Shown in pieces: positions 24,218 to 34,024 of a DNA stretch of 37,405 bases. The first letter of the stretch is position 1; each line of letters starts with the position of its first letter. The notes beneath the pieces are model-generated. The model was not told the origin of the DNA and searched no databases. It saw only the letters and a list, made by a program, of their open reading frames with translations. This DNA comes from Candidatus Bathycorpusculum fermentans (GTDB lineage Archaea; Thermoproteota; Bathyarchaeia; Bathyarchaeales; Bathycorpusculaceae), in the NCBI GenBank assembly GCA_009787175.1, contig WRGM01000173.1, positions 1 through 37,405 of the forward strand. The letters are read 5' to 3'. Both the position numbers and the translations under genes were made by a program.

Positions 24218-27200
24218 TTGCCGTACATTAAGAGAATTGAAATAAAAGGCTTCAAGTCTTTTGGGCCACAAACTGTAAAGGTGAATCTGGATAAAGGTTT
24301 CACAGCAATCACTGGTCCAAATGGTAGCGGCAAATCTAACATTATGGATGCTCTTCTATTTGCGCTTGGGGAATTGAGTACAAAAAGAATGCGAGCTATA
24401 AATTCTGAGAAACTAATTTTTCATGGCTCTGAGAAGGGTGGTTTAGAAAAGTCCAAGATGGCAAAAGTTATCGTTCAATTTGATAATACAGAGGGTATAA
24501 TGCCGGCAGATACTTCTACGGTGTCTATTTCCAGAGAGGTTTATCGTAGTGGTCAGAGTGTTTATAGGTTAAATGGCAGAAGAGTGAATCGTGCACAAAT
24601 TATTGAAAATCTCTCTTTGGCTGCTATTAGTAGTATGAGTCAGAATATTATTCCTCAGGCTCAGATTAATCAGTTGGCGGAAATTTCGCCGGTAGATCGT
24701 CGGAAGGTTATTGAAAACCTTATTGGTATAGGTCAGTATGAGTCTGATAAGGCTGAGGCAGAAGAGAAATTGCGTTCTGCTGATATTAGTATTCGTACTG
24801 CTATGGGTAGAATTGATGAGGTTCAGAAGCGTCTTGATGATTTAGAGCGTGAGCGTAATCAGCTTTCTCGGTATAATTTTATTCAAGAGGAGACTAAAAA
24901 GTTTCAGGCTATAAAGACTTCAAATGAGCTTATAAAGTTAAATGAGCAACTTTTGGAGATAACGTCGAATATTGAGAAGGCGCAGGCTCGTGTTGATAAA
25001 TTGAAGAATCAACGTGAACTGCGCAGAACTAAAAGGCATGAAATTGAAGGTGAATGGCGTAAACTTAGTGGGGAGACCCTTGAGGAGGGGGGTAGTCAAA
25101 TTCTTAAAGTTCAAGTTGAGATTGGCAATTTGAATTCGCGTTTAATAGAGTTGACAACGCAAATTAATTCTAGTCAGGCAAGTCTTGAGAGTTTAAAGAA
25201 AGTTACTAAGAATAATCAAGAGAGCTATGATGCTCTTCAAAAGGAGATAAGGGATAATCGGTTAAAAATTCGTGCATGCAAAGCAGACTATGAGAAACTT
25301 AGGACACAGATTTTAGAAAAGGAAGCAGTACATGAGGCAGTCGCTAAAGAGACTGTTCAGCTTTGGGAAGGTCTTGGGGATAATAATCAGAAAGTTCGTG
25401 GTGTAGAAATACAGGTTGAGAATCATACTAAGCGGTTAGCGTATCTGCGTTCTGAATATACTAAAGACAAGTCTGCAATGCGAGTCTGTATTGGGCGTCT
25501 TAAAAATTTGACTGTGCGTAAAGAAAAGTTTCTTACTAATCTTTCAGAGTTAGAAAAGTCTCTTGCTACGTTTGAACAGGTGCAGAGAGAACAAAAAGAG
25601 AAGATAAAGGCTTTAGAGAATACCATTAGTCGGAAAGTTGGGCAAAAAGAGCTCGTGCAAAAAGAAATTGTTGATGCTGAGCGTATTGCGCGCTCGGCTA
25701 AGGATGCGGTAATAGAGTTTGCAACACAAAAAGATCTTGCCGCTACCATAGCGCAGGAAGAGAAGGCGTTGCGTAACATTGAGGAAATGGGTGATGTAGG
25801 CGCGATTAATGGTATTCATGGTAGGCTTCGTAATTTAATTAAAATTGATAAGAACTATAAGAAAGCTATTGAGGCTGCGGCGGCGGGTTGGCTTGACGCG
25901 TTAGTAGTAAAAGATGTTGATGCAGCATTTATGTGTGCTGAAACTTTGCGTCGCATGAAGCTTGGCAGGGTTAAGATTATACCGTTGCAGGGGGCTGTGC
26001 CACAGAAGACAAAGCTTGCGCCTATACATGAAAATGGTGTAATTGGTCAGCTTACAGCATTTATTAAATATGATAAAAAAGTCGAGTTTGCAGTTGACTA
26101 TGTTTTTGGTGATACAGCTGTTGTGTCAAATGATAAAACTGGTTTTGCACTGTCAAACAATGGTTATCGTTCTGTAACGGTTAACGGTGACCTGTATGAG
26201 ACAGGAGCTTTTGAAAGCGGCTTCTACCGGGCCCCCATAGATTTTTCAACTATCATTCCAAGTGAGAACGCGTTAAAAAGTCTTGATGAAGCGGTAAAGG
26301 CGCTTCAAACGCATCTGTCACAGAGAGGCACAGATATAATAGGTATAGATGAAGAGATTGAACATGCTAAAATGGAGATGACACGGCTTAGCGAATTTAT
26401 AGCTACATTAGATAGAGAAGTTATTAGAATTAAACGCAGTGTTAAACGTACTCAAATTAATGTTCGACAAACTGGGAAATACAGTGGGAAAATGGAACGA
26501 GAAATTGCTGCTTACAAAGGCCGCATGAGTGTATACATGTCGGAACGTAACACTATTAAAAAGGCGTTACAGAAAAATTATATCGAACTCTCAGAATCGC
26601 GTAAAAAAACTGATGTTAGTCATATTCAGAAACTTGAAGTGGAAAGAGAGCGTGTAGGTGAGGAGATAAACAGTTTAAGGCAGCAGTTAGGTACTCTGCA
26701 AACTGAAATTGATACACAACAAGCCCAATTTGACAAAGTTCTCCGTGTAGGATATCAAAATATTAAAATCCAATTAGCCAAAGTTGAACAACAAAAGAAA
26801 AAACTTGAAAAAGAACTAGCTGAAACCATACAAAAACGGGAAGAAATTAAAAAGGAACATGACGAGCTAGAAAAAAGTCGCGTTGAACTCTCTAACACTG
26901 TTTTTTCTGCACGCGAAGAATCTAAAAAATTCACCAGCCAAATTGATAATATTGACGATGAACTAAGCCTTTTAGATAAGGAGTATGAAGAGGCAGACAC
27001 ACTGCTTAACCAGTTAACATTAACATCTCAAACAGGCAATATACGACAACAAAGCCTACAAAGCCAGCTTAAACAGTACGGCTTTGAAAAAGAATTTAAA
27101 GTTAACCAAAGACAAGTTGAAGAAGCAGACACAACTATACGCATGATGCAATTTGAACTTGAACGTATAGGAGCTATTAATCAACTTGCACGCGACCACT

Positions 27201-27790
27201 ACGATGACCAAACCTCACGATATCGTGAACTCTCAGTACGCCTAAACGAGCTAGAAAGAGAGAAACAGGCCATTGTCGTATTCATGGATGAAATTGACGC
27301 GAAAAAACGCAGAATCTTCATGACCGCATTTGAAAAAATTAACAACAGCCTCAACGGCTATTTTGACAAACTATCTGGCGGTGGGACCGCTATGTTAAAA
27401 CTAGAAAACGCTGATGACCCATTTGTTGGAGGCATAGACATGATAGTCCAGTTTCCTAATAAACCCTCAATAGTTGTCAGCGGAGCTAGCGGCGGCGAAC
27501 GCTCATGCTCAACAGTTGCATTCATATTCAGCCTCAAAGAATTCTCACCTGCCTCATTCTACATACTTGACGAAGTAGACGCCCACTTAGACGCGTTCCA
27601 TACAACTAAACTCGCCGAACTACTACTAGAAGAAGCATCTGGAACACAATTTATAGTTATCAGCCTACGACCTGAAATGGTAAGCAGAGCCCAAAAAGTC
27701 TACGGCGTCTATGAACGCAATGGCATATCAAACGTTGTAACAGCAAAACTTCCACCGAAAACACCAACACAAGGAGAGCTATCCAGATAA
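24218..27790 (+). CDS. smc: Chromosome segregation protein SMC
   Basis: The ATPase of the prokaryotic condensin that organises and separates chromosomes. The 1190 residues have Walker A GPNGSGKSN (33-41), a first long coiled coil (about 170-500), a hinge (about 510-660, text GIHGRLRNLIKID and LDALVVKD), a second coiled coil (about 670-1020), the ABC signature SGASGGE (1088-1094) and Walker B FYILDEVDAHLD with Asp1118 and Glu1119. Start is TTG, with AGGA five bases upstream. Its TAA overlaps the ATG of scpA. Length is normal. The coding strand passes from G+T-rich to A+C-rich toward the 3' end. Confidence 0.97.
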   Translation: MPYIKRIEIKGFKSFGPQTVKVNLDKGFTAITGPNGSGKSNIMDALLFALGELSTKRMRAINSEKLIFHGSEKGGLEKSKMAKVIVQFDNTEGIMPADTSTVSISREVYRSGQSVYRLNGRRVNRAQIIENLSLAAISSMSQNIIPQAQINQLAEISPVDRRKVIENLIGIGQYESDKAEAEEKLRSADISIRTAMGRIDEVQKRLDDLERERNQLSRYNFIQEETKKFQAIKTSNELIKLNEQLLEITSNIEKAQARVDKLKNQRELRRTKRHEIEGEWRKLSGETLEEGGSQILKVQVEIGNLNSRLIELTTQINSSQASLESLKKVTKNNQESYDALQKEIRDNRLKIRACKADYEKLRTQILEKEAVHEAVAKETVQLWEGLGDNNQKVRGVEIQVENHTKRLAYLRSEYTKDKSAMRVCIGRLKNLTVRKEKFLTNLSELEKSLATFEQVQREQKEKIKALENTISRKVGQKELVQKEIVDAERIARSAKDAVIEFATQKDLAATIAQEEKALRNIEEMGDVGAINGIHGRLRNLIKIDKNYKKAIEAAAAGWLDALVVKDVDAAFMCAETLRRMKLGRVKIIPLQGAVPQKTKLAPIHENGVIGQLTAFIKYDKKVEFAVDYVFGDTAVVSNDKTGFALSNNGYRSVTVNGDLYETGAFESGFYRAPIDFSTIIPSENALKSLDEAVKALQTHLSQRGTDIIGIDEEIEHAKMEMTRLSEFIATLDREVIRIKRSVKRTQINVRQTGKYSGKMEREIAAYKGRMSVYMSERNTIKKALQKNYIELSESRKKTDVSHIQKLEVERERVGEEINSLRQQLGTLQTEIDTQQAQFDKVLRVGYQNIKIQLAKVEQQKKKLEKELAETIQKREEIKKEHDELEKSRVELSNTVFSAREESKKFTSQIDNIDDELSLLDKEYEEADTLLNQLTLTSQTGNIRQQSLQSQLKQYGFEKEFKVNQRQVEEADTTIRMMQFELERIGAINQLARDHYDDQTSRYRELSVRLNELEREKQAIVVFMDEIDAKKRRIFMTAFEKINNSLNGYFDKLSGGGTAMLKLENADDPFVGGIDMIVQFPNKPSIVVSGASGGERSCSTVAFIFSLKEFSPASFYILDEVDAHLDAFHTTKLAELLLEEASGTQFIVISLRPEMVSRAQKVYGVYERNGISNVVTAKLPPKTPTQGELSR

Positions 27791-28509
27791 TGGCTACAAA
27801 AGCACCAACTCAAACAACGCCATCTCGCAGACCTTTCTATCTACGGCCACCTTGGAATATTCTCTTTGAGCTTAGTAAACTTGAAAAACTTGGTACCCCT
27901 TGGAACATCAACATTGCCTATCTGTTACGGTCATTTCTAACTGAAATGGATAATACTAAAAAAGTGGATTTTCGAGCCTCAGGGGTTGCATTAGATTCTT
28001 CAGCGTTAATTTATCTCATGAAGTCCAAATTACTTTTAACTCTAAATGATCCCCCCTCACCGACAGCGCCAAAACTTCCACCAGATTTTGTGCCACCACC
28101 ACTATTTCTGCCTCTTCGTCATGAGTTAACATCAACAACTATTCAACATCTGCTTGAAGTTTTAGATGAAGTTTTAAAAGGTGAAAAGCTTTCTCGATTA
28201 GACAGAGTGGCTATTCAAACACCAGTTTTACCAATAGTCTCAGATTTACTTCCACAATTCGACCAATTTTTAGCTGAATTAGAGAGTCAAGTTGAGCAGC
28301 TTTATGCCTTATTACTTGAAAAAGTACATGGTCAAGGAATAATTGATTTTTCAACACTAACAAAAGGCGCAACACGTATAGAAGCATTAAGAACATTTAT
28401 CTATCTGCTTTTCCTTGCACAAGACGGCTTAGTAAGCCTGTGGCAAAATGAAGAAACAGAAGAATTATACATTGCAGTGGGGAATCTAAAAGTTGGAAAG
28501 GCCAGATAA
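27790..28509 (+). CDS. scpA: Segregation and condensation protein A (kleisin)
   Basis: The kleisin that bridges the two SMC heads. This 239-residue archaeal form has an N-terminal helical part binding the SMC neck (PPWNILFELSKLEKLGTPW, about 20-38, and VALDSSALIYLMKSKLLLT, about 66-85), a proline-rich linker (about 88-110) and a C-terminal winged helix (about 180-235: GATRIEALRTFIYLLFLAQD) that binds the SMC cap. It starts at ATG 27790, overlapping the smc stop by one base, and overlaps scpB by 17 bases. The three genes are therefore translationally coupled. Identification by text and context is strong. Confidence 0.93.
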   Translation: MATKAPTQTTPSRRPFYLRPPWNILFELSKLEKLGTPWNINIAYLLRSFLTEMDNTKKVDFRASGVALDSSALIYLMKSKLLLTLNDPPSPTAPKLPPDFVPPPLFLPLRHELTSTTIQHLLEVLDEVLKGEKLSRLDRVAIQTPVLPIVSDLLPQFDQFLAELESQVEQLYALLLEKVHGQGIIDFSTLTKGATRIEALRTFIYLLFLAQDGLVSLWQNEETEELYIAVGNLKVGKAR

Positions 28510-29230
28510 TCAATCAAATGAAAATCAAGCAGAGATAATTGAAGAGCAAATACAGGGTCAAACAACTGAAATAATAACAAATACTACACAGCCTGAAACC
28601 ATAGAAGAACAGCAGCAGACCGATCAGCCACTAACAGATCAAGATGCTGATGAGTCTGAAAATATAAAAGAAGATAACACAGCTCAAGCTGAAATACGAC
28701 TAAAACAGAATTTGGCGCTTATAGAAGCAGCTCTATATGTGGCTGGACGGCCATTGGATATAAATGAGCTTGGCCAAGTTGTTAATAGTCGTTCTAAGAA
28801 GAAAGTGAAAAAATATACTGAGCTTATTATGAAAGAATATGTTGCGAGAAATTCTCCTATGGAGATTTTAGCATTAAAAGATGAAAGATATGTGTTGCAG
28901 GTTAAAGCGGAATTTACGCCGCTTATTAAAAAATTGGTTAATCGTCCGTTGCTTTCATCTGGTCCGCTTAAGACATTGTCATATATAGCGTTTAGGCAGC
29001 CTATTACTCAGAAGCGTGTTATTGAGGTTCGAGGTCAGCATGCTTATGATCATGTTAAGCAGTTAAAAGATATGGGGTTAATTGTGACAGAGCGTGTAGG
29101 TCGTTCAGTAGCTCTTAAGACTACTGACTATTTTGCGGACTATTTTGGGTTAACACAGGATACTTCAGCTATGAAACGTGAATTGAAGCGTATTTTTGGC
29201 GATGCATTAAAGGAAGAAGAGCAACCTTAA
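28493..29230 (+). CDS. scpB: Segregation and condensation protein B
   Basis: The winged-helix partner (kite subunit) that binds ScpA in the SMC complex. Residues 1-65 form an acidic, Gln/Glu/Thr-rich tail of low complexity. Two winged helices follow: about 70-145 (LALIEAALYVAGRPLDINEL) and about 150-225 (LKTLSYIAFRQPITQKRVIEVRG, then LIVTERVGRSVALKTT). Start is TTG 28493 inside the end of scpA; a later start would only remove part of the acidic tail. At 245 residues it is longer than usual because of that tail. The next gene encodes S8e, 63 bases downstream, with its own TATA-like element. Confidence 0.9.
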   Translation: MERPDNQSNENQAEIIEEQIQGQTTEIITNTTQPETIEEQQQTDQPLTDQDADESENIKEDNTAQAEIRLKQNLALIEAALYVAGRPLDINELGQVVNSRSKKKVKKYTELIMKEYVARNSPMEILALKDERYVLQVKAEFTPLIKKLVNRPLLSSGPLKTLSYIAFRQPITQKRVIEVRGQHAYDHVKQLKDMGLIVTERVGRSVALKTTDYFADYFGLTQDTSAMKRELKRIFGDALKEEEQP

Positions 29231-29236
29231 ACGGAT

Positions 29237-29245
29237 ACGTTTATA
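29237..29245 (+). promoter_or_regulatory. TATA-like element before S8e
   Basis: GTTTATATG lies about 50 bases before ATG 29294 and predicts a short leader. GGATG at 29282-29286 is the likely ribosome site for that ATG. Confidence 0.4.
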
Positions 29246-29293
29246 TGGAAATTAACAGTTTTAGTGACTACTCGAATTAAAGGATGTAGAATA

Positions 29294-29689
29294 ATGTCTA
29301 CTCATAGCAGTTTACGCAAAAGAAAACTAACAGGCGGTAAAAAAAGAGCTTACCGTGCAAAAAAGAAGTATGAATTAGCTGGGTATCCAGCTGAAACAAT
29401 TATAGGGGAACCGAAACGTAAAATCGCTCGGTGTATAGGCGGTAATATAAGAGTTAAGGCGCTAACAGAAAAGTTTGCCTCTGTAACTGATCAGAGAACT
29501 GGTCAAACGCAGAAAGTAGGGATTACACGTGTAATTCGGAACGGCGCTAATGTTGACTATAACCGTAGGGGTGTTATAACTAAGGGTACAGAGATTGACA
29601 CAACTCTTGGTCATGCAAAAGTAACTAGCCGTCCAGGTGCAGATGGAATTATAAACGCTGTTCTGATTGCTGGTAAAGAGAAACAATAA
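29294..29689 (+). CDS. rps8e: 30S ribosomal protein S8e
   Basis: An archaeal/eukaryotic-specific small-subunit ribosomal protein of 131 residues. The text THSSLRKRKLTGGKKRAYRA at the N-terminus and RPGADGIINAVLIAGKEKQ at the C-terminus is typical. An in-frame GTG at 29264 would add ten residues that do not fit the family, while ATG 29294 has a ribosome site 7 bases upstream, so I start there. It follows scpB on the same strand and converges with SRP19, only 17 bases away. Charge is strongly basic, as expected for an rRNA-binding protein. Confidence 0.95.
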   Translation: MSTHSSLRKRKLTGGKKRAYRAKKKYELAGYPAETIIGEPKRKIARCIGGNIRVKALTEKFASVTDQRTGQTQKVGITRVIRNGANVDYNRRGVITKGTEIDTTLGHAKVTSRPGADGIINAVLIAGKEKQ

Positions 29690-29706
29690 AAAATAATATT
29701 TTTTAT

Positions 29707-30036
29707 TTATTTTTTATAATTGCGTGTTTGTTTTTGTAGTTCTGCTTGTTGTTGGAGTTTTATTTTTGCGAGATGAGCGGCGATTTTTAGTATTATTTGT
29801 TCTTTTGGCTCGTTTTTTTCTACTGTGAGCATGCCCATTTTTAGCCAGGGTGTTTTAGGGTAACCAGCGGTTGGGTTTATGCTATTTTGTAGTCCAAGTT
29901 TGTCAGTAGCTTCTTTAATTTCTAAAATTTTTGGATTAGCGACTGCTAAATTTTTAGGAACTCTTCTGCCTTCGCTTTTGCTTTTTGCAATATCAAAGTA
30001 AACGGACCAAATTATTGCATTGTCAGATTTTCGCAT
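29707..30036 (-). CDS. srp19: Signal recognition particle 19 kDa protein
   Basis: Binds helices 6 and 8 of archaeal 7S RNA and prepares it for SRP54, the targeting GTPase. The 109-residue protein shows the family text IIWSVYFDIAKSKSEGRRVPKNLAV (N-terminal beta-alpha unit) and GYPKTPWLKMGMLTV in the middle; the C-terminal 30 residues are basic and helical. It lies 21 bases after gltX, so it is the last gene of the minus-strand operon. The stop is close to the convergent S8e stop, with T-rich sequence on both strands between them. Confidence 0.9.
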   Translation of the reverse strand: MRKSDNAIIWSVYFDIAKSKSEGRRVPKNLAVANPKILEIKEATDKLGLQNSINPTAGYPKTPWLKMGMLTVEKNEPKEQIILKIAAHLAKIKLQQQAELQKQTRNYKK

Positions 30037-30057
30037 TTTATCCTCTCCTTACTTAGA

Positions 30058-31839
30058 TTATTTATGTGCGTAATAAGTGACCAAGTTTTGGTTAACTTTA
30101 TCTACGCGTGTGAATCCGAATCGTTCAAATTGTATAATTGTGTCGGGTTTTAATTTTTTGCTTTCATTTTCAGCGAATCCTATCACTGTTTGTGCGGTTT
30201 GTAAGATAATTTCGCAGGGGAATTCTGTTCCTTTTGGAATCCAGTGGATGAGTTGTGCCTTGATTTTTCGTACATCCTCATATGCTTCGCTTGAGTATTT
30301 AGCTTCAATAGTTAAAAGTTTAGTGTCAATAGCGTCGATTGTTGCTTGTTTGTCTATTTTTGTAATTTCTATGTTGAAAAGTTCCATAAGTCGAACTATT
30401 TTGCCCTGCTCCATATTCATTGCGTCTTTTTTGGATACCCAAAAACTTGCGGCGTTGTCTTTATCTGATGTTATGGTGTATTCTCGATAGCCGTTTTCAG
30501 GTTTTTCAGGGTGTAGTGGCAGTTTTGAAATGAATACTTTAGGTATATTGTTGATTTTAAGTTCAACAGGTTCAGATACAAAAAAGTATCTATTACTTGT
30601 AGCATCTAGGATTTTGCGGTTATAAGAGTATAAGGTCTCCCAACTTAGAGTGACATCATTAGCTTTTATGCCTACGTCAATGATCATTTTTTTAATAGCC
30701 TCAGGAGTAAAGCCGCGTTTACGTAGAGCAGCAAAGGTGCCAAGACGGGGGTCATCAAAGCCGGTATATGCTCCATCTTTAATTCCTGCCATAATTTTAG
30801 ATTTACTCAAAAATGCATCTGTAATTTTGAGTCTGCCGTAATGTATAGCTTCAGGGTATTCCCAGCCAAGAGCTTTATACATATATTTTTGGCGTACCAT
30901 GTTAGTATAATGCTCTTTACCTCGAATAATATGTGTCATACCCAATAAATGATCATCTATACCTGCCGCCAAATTATAAAGTGGCCAGAGATTGTATTTG
31001 TCACCTACGCGTGGATGGGGATATTTTTTAGTATCAACAATGCGTAGAGCGGGCCAGTCTCGTACTGCAGGATTAGGATGATCAAGCTCTGTTTTTACAC
31101 GTACAACCGCTTGTCCTTCCTTATAGCCACCATTTAACATTTTACGCCAACGGTTAAGCTGCTCTTTGGAAGATAAGTCACGACATGGGCAAGCCTGACT
31201 GGATAGGGCTATTTTGTAGAAAACTTCTTGCTTACATTCACAAACATAGGCAGCATTTACTTCGATTAGTTTTTCTACATACTCATAATATATGGGTAAT
31301 CTATCACTTTGGATATATTCCTCATCAACCTGTACACCTAACCATTTGAGATCTTGACGTATGTTATCATAGAATTCTAAGGCAGGTTTTTTGATTTTAG
31401 GATCAGTGTCTTCAAAACGAAGAATAAATTTACCATTATACATGCGCGCATATTCATGGCTAAGTATAATTGCGCGTGCACTGCCGAGATGTAATACACA
31501 GTCAGGGTTAGGTGAGAATCGGGTGATAATTTGTCCAAACTTGTCTGCGTTAGGCAACGCGGGGAGCTTTTTTTTCTCAGGTTTTTCTTTCTTCTGAGTT
31601 TCAGGCCAATTTTGTTCCACAATAGTCCTCTGTTCAGCTAGAGAATAACCATTAATCTCATCGACTATACTATTAATTACAACAGAGAGCTCCTTAACAC
31701 ATGAGCGAAGATCCTGTCTTTCCCCAAGAACTTTTCCAATCATTGCACCTGCCTGCGCCTTTCCATCATGTGAAATAGCATTAAGCAACGCGGCTTTGTG
31801 TATTAACTCTCTAAGATTTTTATCCTGTTCAAGCGCCAA
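30058..31839 (-). CDS. gltX: Glutamyl-tRNA synthetase, archaeal type
   Basis: A class I synthetase of the archaeal GluRS/GlnRS branch, usually charging both tRNA-Glu and (with Glu) tRNA-Gln, the latter corrected later by an amidotransferase. The 593 residues include an N-terminal helical extension (about 1-95), the Rossmann core with HLGSARA (HIGH equivalent, about 118), FEDTDP, a Cys-containing insertion (CEC and CPC, about 200-220), LSKSK (KMSKS equivalent, about 350) and the beta-barrel anticodon domain of the GlnRS type (about 410-590). Start is TTG 31839 with a GTGAGTG-like site upstream. It sits 21 bases after the prenyl synthase gene. Confidence 0.94.
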   Translation of the reverse strand: MALEQDKNLRELIHKAALLNAISHDGKAQAGAMIGKVLGERQDLRSCVKELSVVINSIVDEINGYSLAEQRTIVEQNWPETQKKEKPEKKKLPALPNADKFGQIITRFSPNPDCVLHLGSARAIILSHEYARMYNGKFILRFEDTDPKIKKPALEFYDNIRQDLKWLGVQVDEEYIQSDRLPIYYEYVEKLIEVNAAYVCECKQEVFYKIALSSQACPCRDLSSKEQLNRWRKMLNGGYKEGQAVVRVKTELDHPNPAVRDWPALRIVDTKKYPHPRVGDKYNLWPLYNLAAGIDDHLLGMTHIIRGKEHYTNMVRQKYMYKALGWEYPEAIHYGRLKITDAFLSKSKIMAGIKDGAYTGFDDPRLGTFAALRKRGFTPEAIKKMIIDVGIKANDVTLSWETLYSYNRKILDATSNRYFFVSEPVELKINNIPKVFISKLPLHPEKPENGYREYTITSDKDNAASFWVSKKDAMNMEQGKIVRLMELFNIEITKIDKQATIDAIDTKLLTIEAKYSSEAYEDVRKIKAQLIHWIPKGTEFPCEIILQTAQTVIGFAENESKKLKPDTIIQFERFGFTRVDKVNQNLVTYYAHK

Positions 31840-31860
31840 ATCGTTTCACTCACTGAAATA

Positions 31861-32931
31861 TTACATATTGCGTTTAATCAAGAATTCGGAGAACGCTTTC
31901 AATTTTTCCTTAGCCTCAAGCGTAGGCAATAAACGCTCTACCGCATTCCAACTATCAACTACAATTTTTTCTGCAATCTGCCTAGTATGCTCAATAGCAT
32001 GATACTTTTGCATAATAGCAATCGCCTCATCACGAAGCCCCTGATCATTAGTATGCATGTTAAGAATATCAATAAGACGACTTTTATCCACCTCATCCGC
32101 CGCCTTGAGGGTATATATGACCATTAAAGTCCGTTTACCTTCAGTAATATCCTGACCAACGCCACCCTTATTTTTAGCAAACTCTTGCCCAGTTAAATCT
32201 AAAATATCATCCTGCATCTGAAAAGCAACACCTATACTCTCAGCAAATCTACCAAGTTTATCAACAAGAGTTTTTTCTGCACCTGAATAAACAGCCGCCA
32301 TTTTCGCGGCCATACGCGCCAATGTACCAGTTTTATAAGCACACATTTGCAAGTAATCATCTTCAGTAATCAAGTTAGCATTAGCTAAGCCGCGATGCCA
32401 GGCAATATCCATAGCTTGCCCAAGACTTAAATTAATCATTTCTTGCACATAAATCTCATAAATACCACAGAGCACATCTGCGGGCAGATTAACTCTTTTT
32501 GTCATTAACGCCAATAGAGGCATATAATACATGGCATTGCCAACGTTAATAGAAATGTCTAATCCGTACAATTTGTAGGTACAGGGTTTCCCACGCCGCA
32601 ATTCAGATGAATCTTCAATATCATCTATAACAAGAGTACCGTTATGAACAACTTCAGGAATAACTGCCAAATCAGCACAATAACCATCTTTCTTACCTAA
32701 AGCTTCACATATTAACAAAAACAATGCAGGACGCCAACGTTTCCCGCCTCTATCCAGCATATCCCAAGTTGGATCAGCTATAGCCCTATCTACGGTTTCC
32801 AAGTTATAGCTATAAACGGGCGGAATAACTTGAAAAAGCAAAGAAGTCTTAGCAAATTTCCGAGGGATATACGCTTTAATAGCTTTATCAATTAATGGCG
32901 CTTTTTCTTCAAGAAACTTTTCAATATTCAA
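31861..32931 (-). CDS. Polyprenyl diphosphate synthase (GGPP synthase-like)
   Basis: A trans-prenyltransferase that joins isopentenyl units to allylic diphosphates, probably making geranylgeranyl diphosphate for archaeal ether lipids. The 356-residue protein has the first Asp-rich motif DDIEDSSELRRG (about 117-128) and the second DDILDLTG (about 241-248), with GGKRWRP (about 62-68) binding diphosphate. Chain length cannot be fixed by eye; the residues just before the first motif (HNGTLVID) are small, which allows a longer product. Start is TTG, overlapping the IDI2 stop by four bases, with GGAGGAG upstream. Placement after IPK and IDI2 supports a lipid role. Confidence 0.92.
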   Translation of the reverse strand: MNIEKFLEEKAPLIDKAIKAYIPRKFAKTSLLFQVIPPVYSYNLETVDRAIADPTWDMLDRGGKRWRPALFLLICEALGKKDGYCADLAVIPEVVHNGTLVIDDIEDSSELRRGKPCTYKLYGLDISINVGNAMYYMPLLALMTKRVNLPADVLCGIYEIYVQEMINLSLGQAMDIAWHRGLANANLITEDDYLQMCAYKTGTLARMAAKMAAVYSGAEKTLVDKLGRFAESIGVAFQMQDDILDLTGQEFAKNKGGVGQDITEGKRTLMVIYTLKAADEVDKSRLIDILNMHTNDQGLRDEAIAIMQKYHAIEHTRQIAEKIVVDSWNAVERLLPTLEAKEKLKAFSEFLIKRNM

Positions 32932-34022
32932 GAGTAAAATACTCCTCCCCTAAGCGCATACTCTTCAAGATTAAAACCTCTAATTTTTAACCACTCCGCA
33001 ATTTCATTACATATAACCAATGGAACAGAAGCTAAATCCGCAACATTTTTTGCCCCAACAAGAAGTAGAACATTTCGCAGCTCATTTATCAAACCTAAAA
33101 GAAACTCTTCTGTAGCCTCACTAGACTTAACAGCTGTTTCTAATACAGGTTGAATGATACTTGTTAAATTAGCACCTAAAGCCAACGCTTTTGCCATATC
33201 AACACCAGAACGGATCCCACCTGAGGCAATTACAGGCAATTTTACAGACTGCACAACCTCAACAATACTCGCAACCGTTGGAATACCCCAATCCCAAAAA
33301 GCCTCACCTAACACCTTCTCCCCACGATAATACTCCACAGCAGCAAAACTCGTACCACCCACACCACCAACATCAATAGCAGCCACACCAGCATTTTTAA
33401 GCACCTCAGCATCCTCAGCTGAAATACCCGCACCCGTCTCCTTAACAATTACAGGCTTATCCAATTTACTGGCAACCTCACCAATCTTCGCTAAAACACC
33501 CTTAAAACTAGTCTGCCCCTCAGGCTGAACAGCCTCCTGTAGAGCATTAAGATGAATAGCAACAGCATCAGCATCTATCATCTCAACAACCTTCCTAACC
33601 TCCTTTACACCGTAACCATGAACAAGCTGTATACCCCCAATATTAGCAATCAAAAAAGCATCAGGAGCAGCCTTACGAGCAACAGCAAAAGTTCTCTCAA
33701 GAGCACAATTCTCAATCGCCGCTCTCTGACTCCCCAAACCCATGCCTAAACCAAGCTTTTCAACAGCCATAGCAATATTTTGATTAATTGTAACAGCCTC
33801 TTCTGTACCACCCGTCATAGCGCCAACAATTAAAGGTGCAGAAAAAGTTTTTTTCAAAAAAACAGTTGAAAGGCTAATATCCTCTCTATTAACCTCTGGC
33901 AAAGCACGATGAACAAACTTTACGTCCTCAAAACCTGCCGTCACATTCTTAGCTTGCGCTTTCTCTTCGAGGCAAATCCTAATATGCTCAGCTTTTCTCT
34001 GCTCAGTTTTTTCTGCAGACAT
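32928..34022 (-). CDS. fni: Type 2 isopentenyl-diphosphate delta-isomerase
   Basis: The FMN- and NADPH-dependent enzyme that interconverts isopentenyl and dimethylallyl diphosphate. This 364-residue TIM-barrel protein begins with R-K-A-E-H-I text typical of the family and has VGAMTGGTEEA (about 72-82), GLGMGLGSQRAA, HLNALQEAVQPEG (about 155-167), VKETGAGIS, DVGGVGGTSFAAVE, and SGGIRSGVDMAKALALGA near the phosphate-binding end. It starts two bases after IPK and overlaps the prenyl synthase start, so the three form one coupled unit. Confidence 0.96.
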   Translation of the reverse strand: MSAEKTEQRKAEHIRICLEEKAQAKNVTAGFEDVKFVHRALPEVNREDISLSTVFLKKTFSAPLIVGAMTGGTEEAVTINQNIAMAVEKLGLGMGLGSQRAAIENCALERTFAVARKAAPDAFLIANIGGIQLVHGYGVKEVRKVVEMIDADAVAIHLNALQEAVQPEGQTSFKGVLAKIGEVASKLDKPVIVKETGAGISAEDAEVLKNAGVAAIDVGGVGGTSFAAVEYYRGEKVLGEAFWDWGIPTVASIVEVVQSVKLPVIASGGIRSGVDMAKALALGANLTSIIQPVLETAVKSSEATEEFLLGLINELRNVLLLVGAKNVADLASVPLVICNEIAEWLKIRGFNLEEYALRGGVFYS

Positions 34023-34024
34023 GT

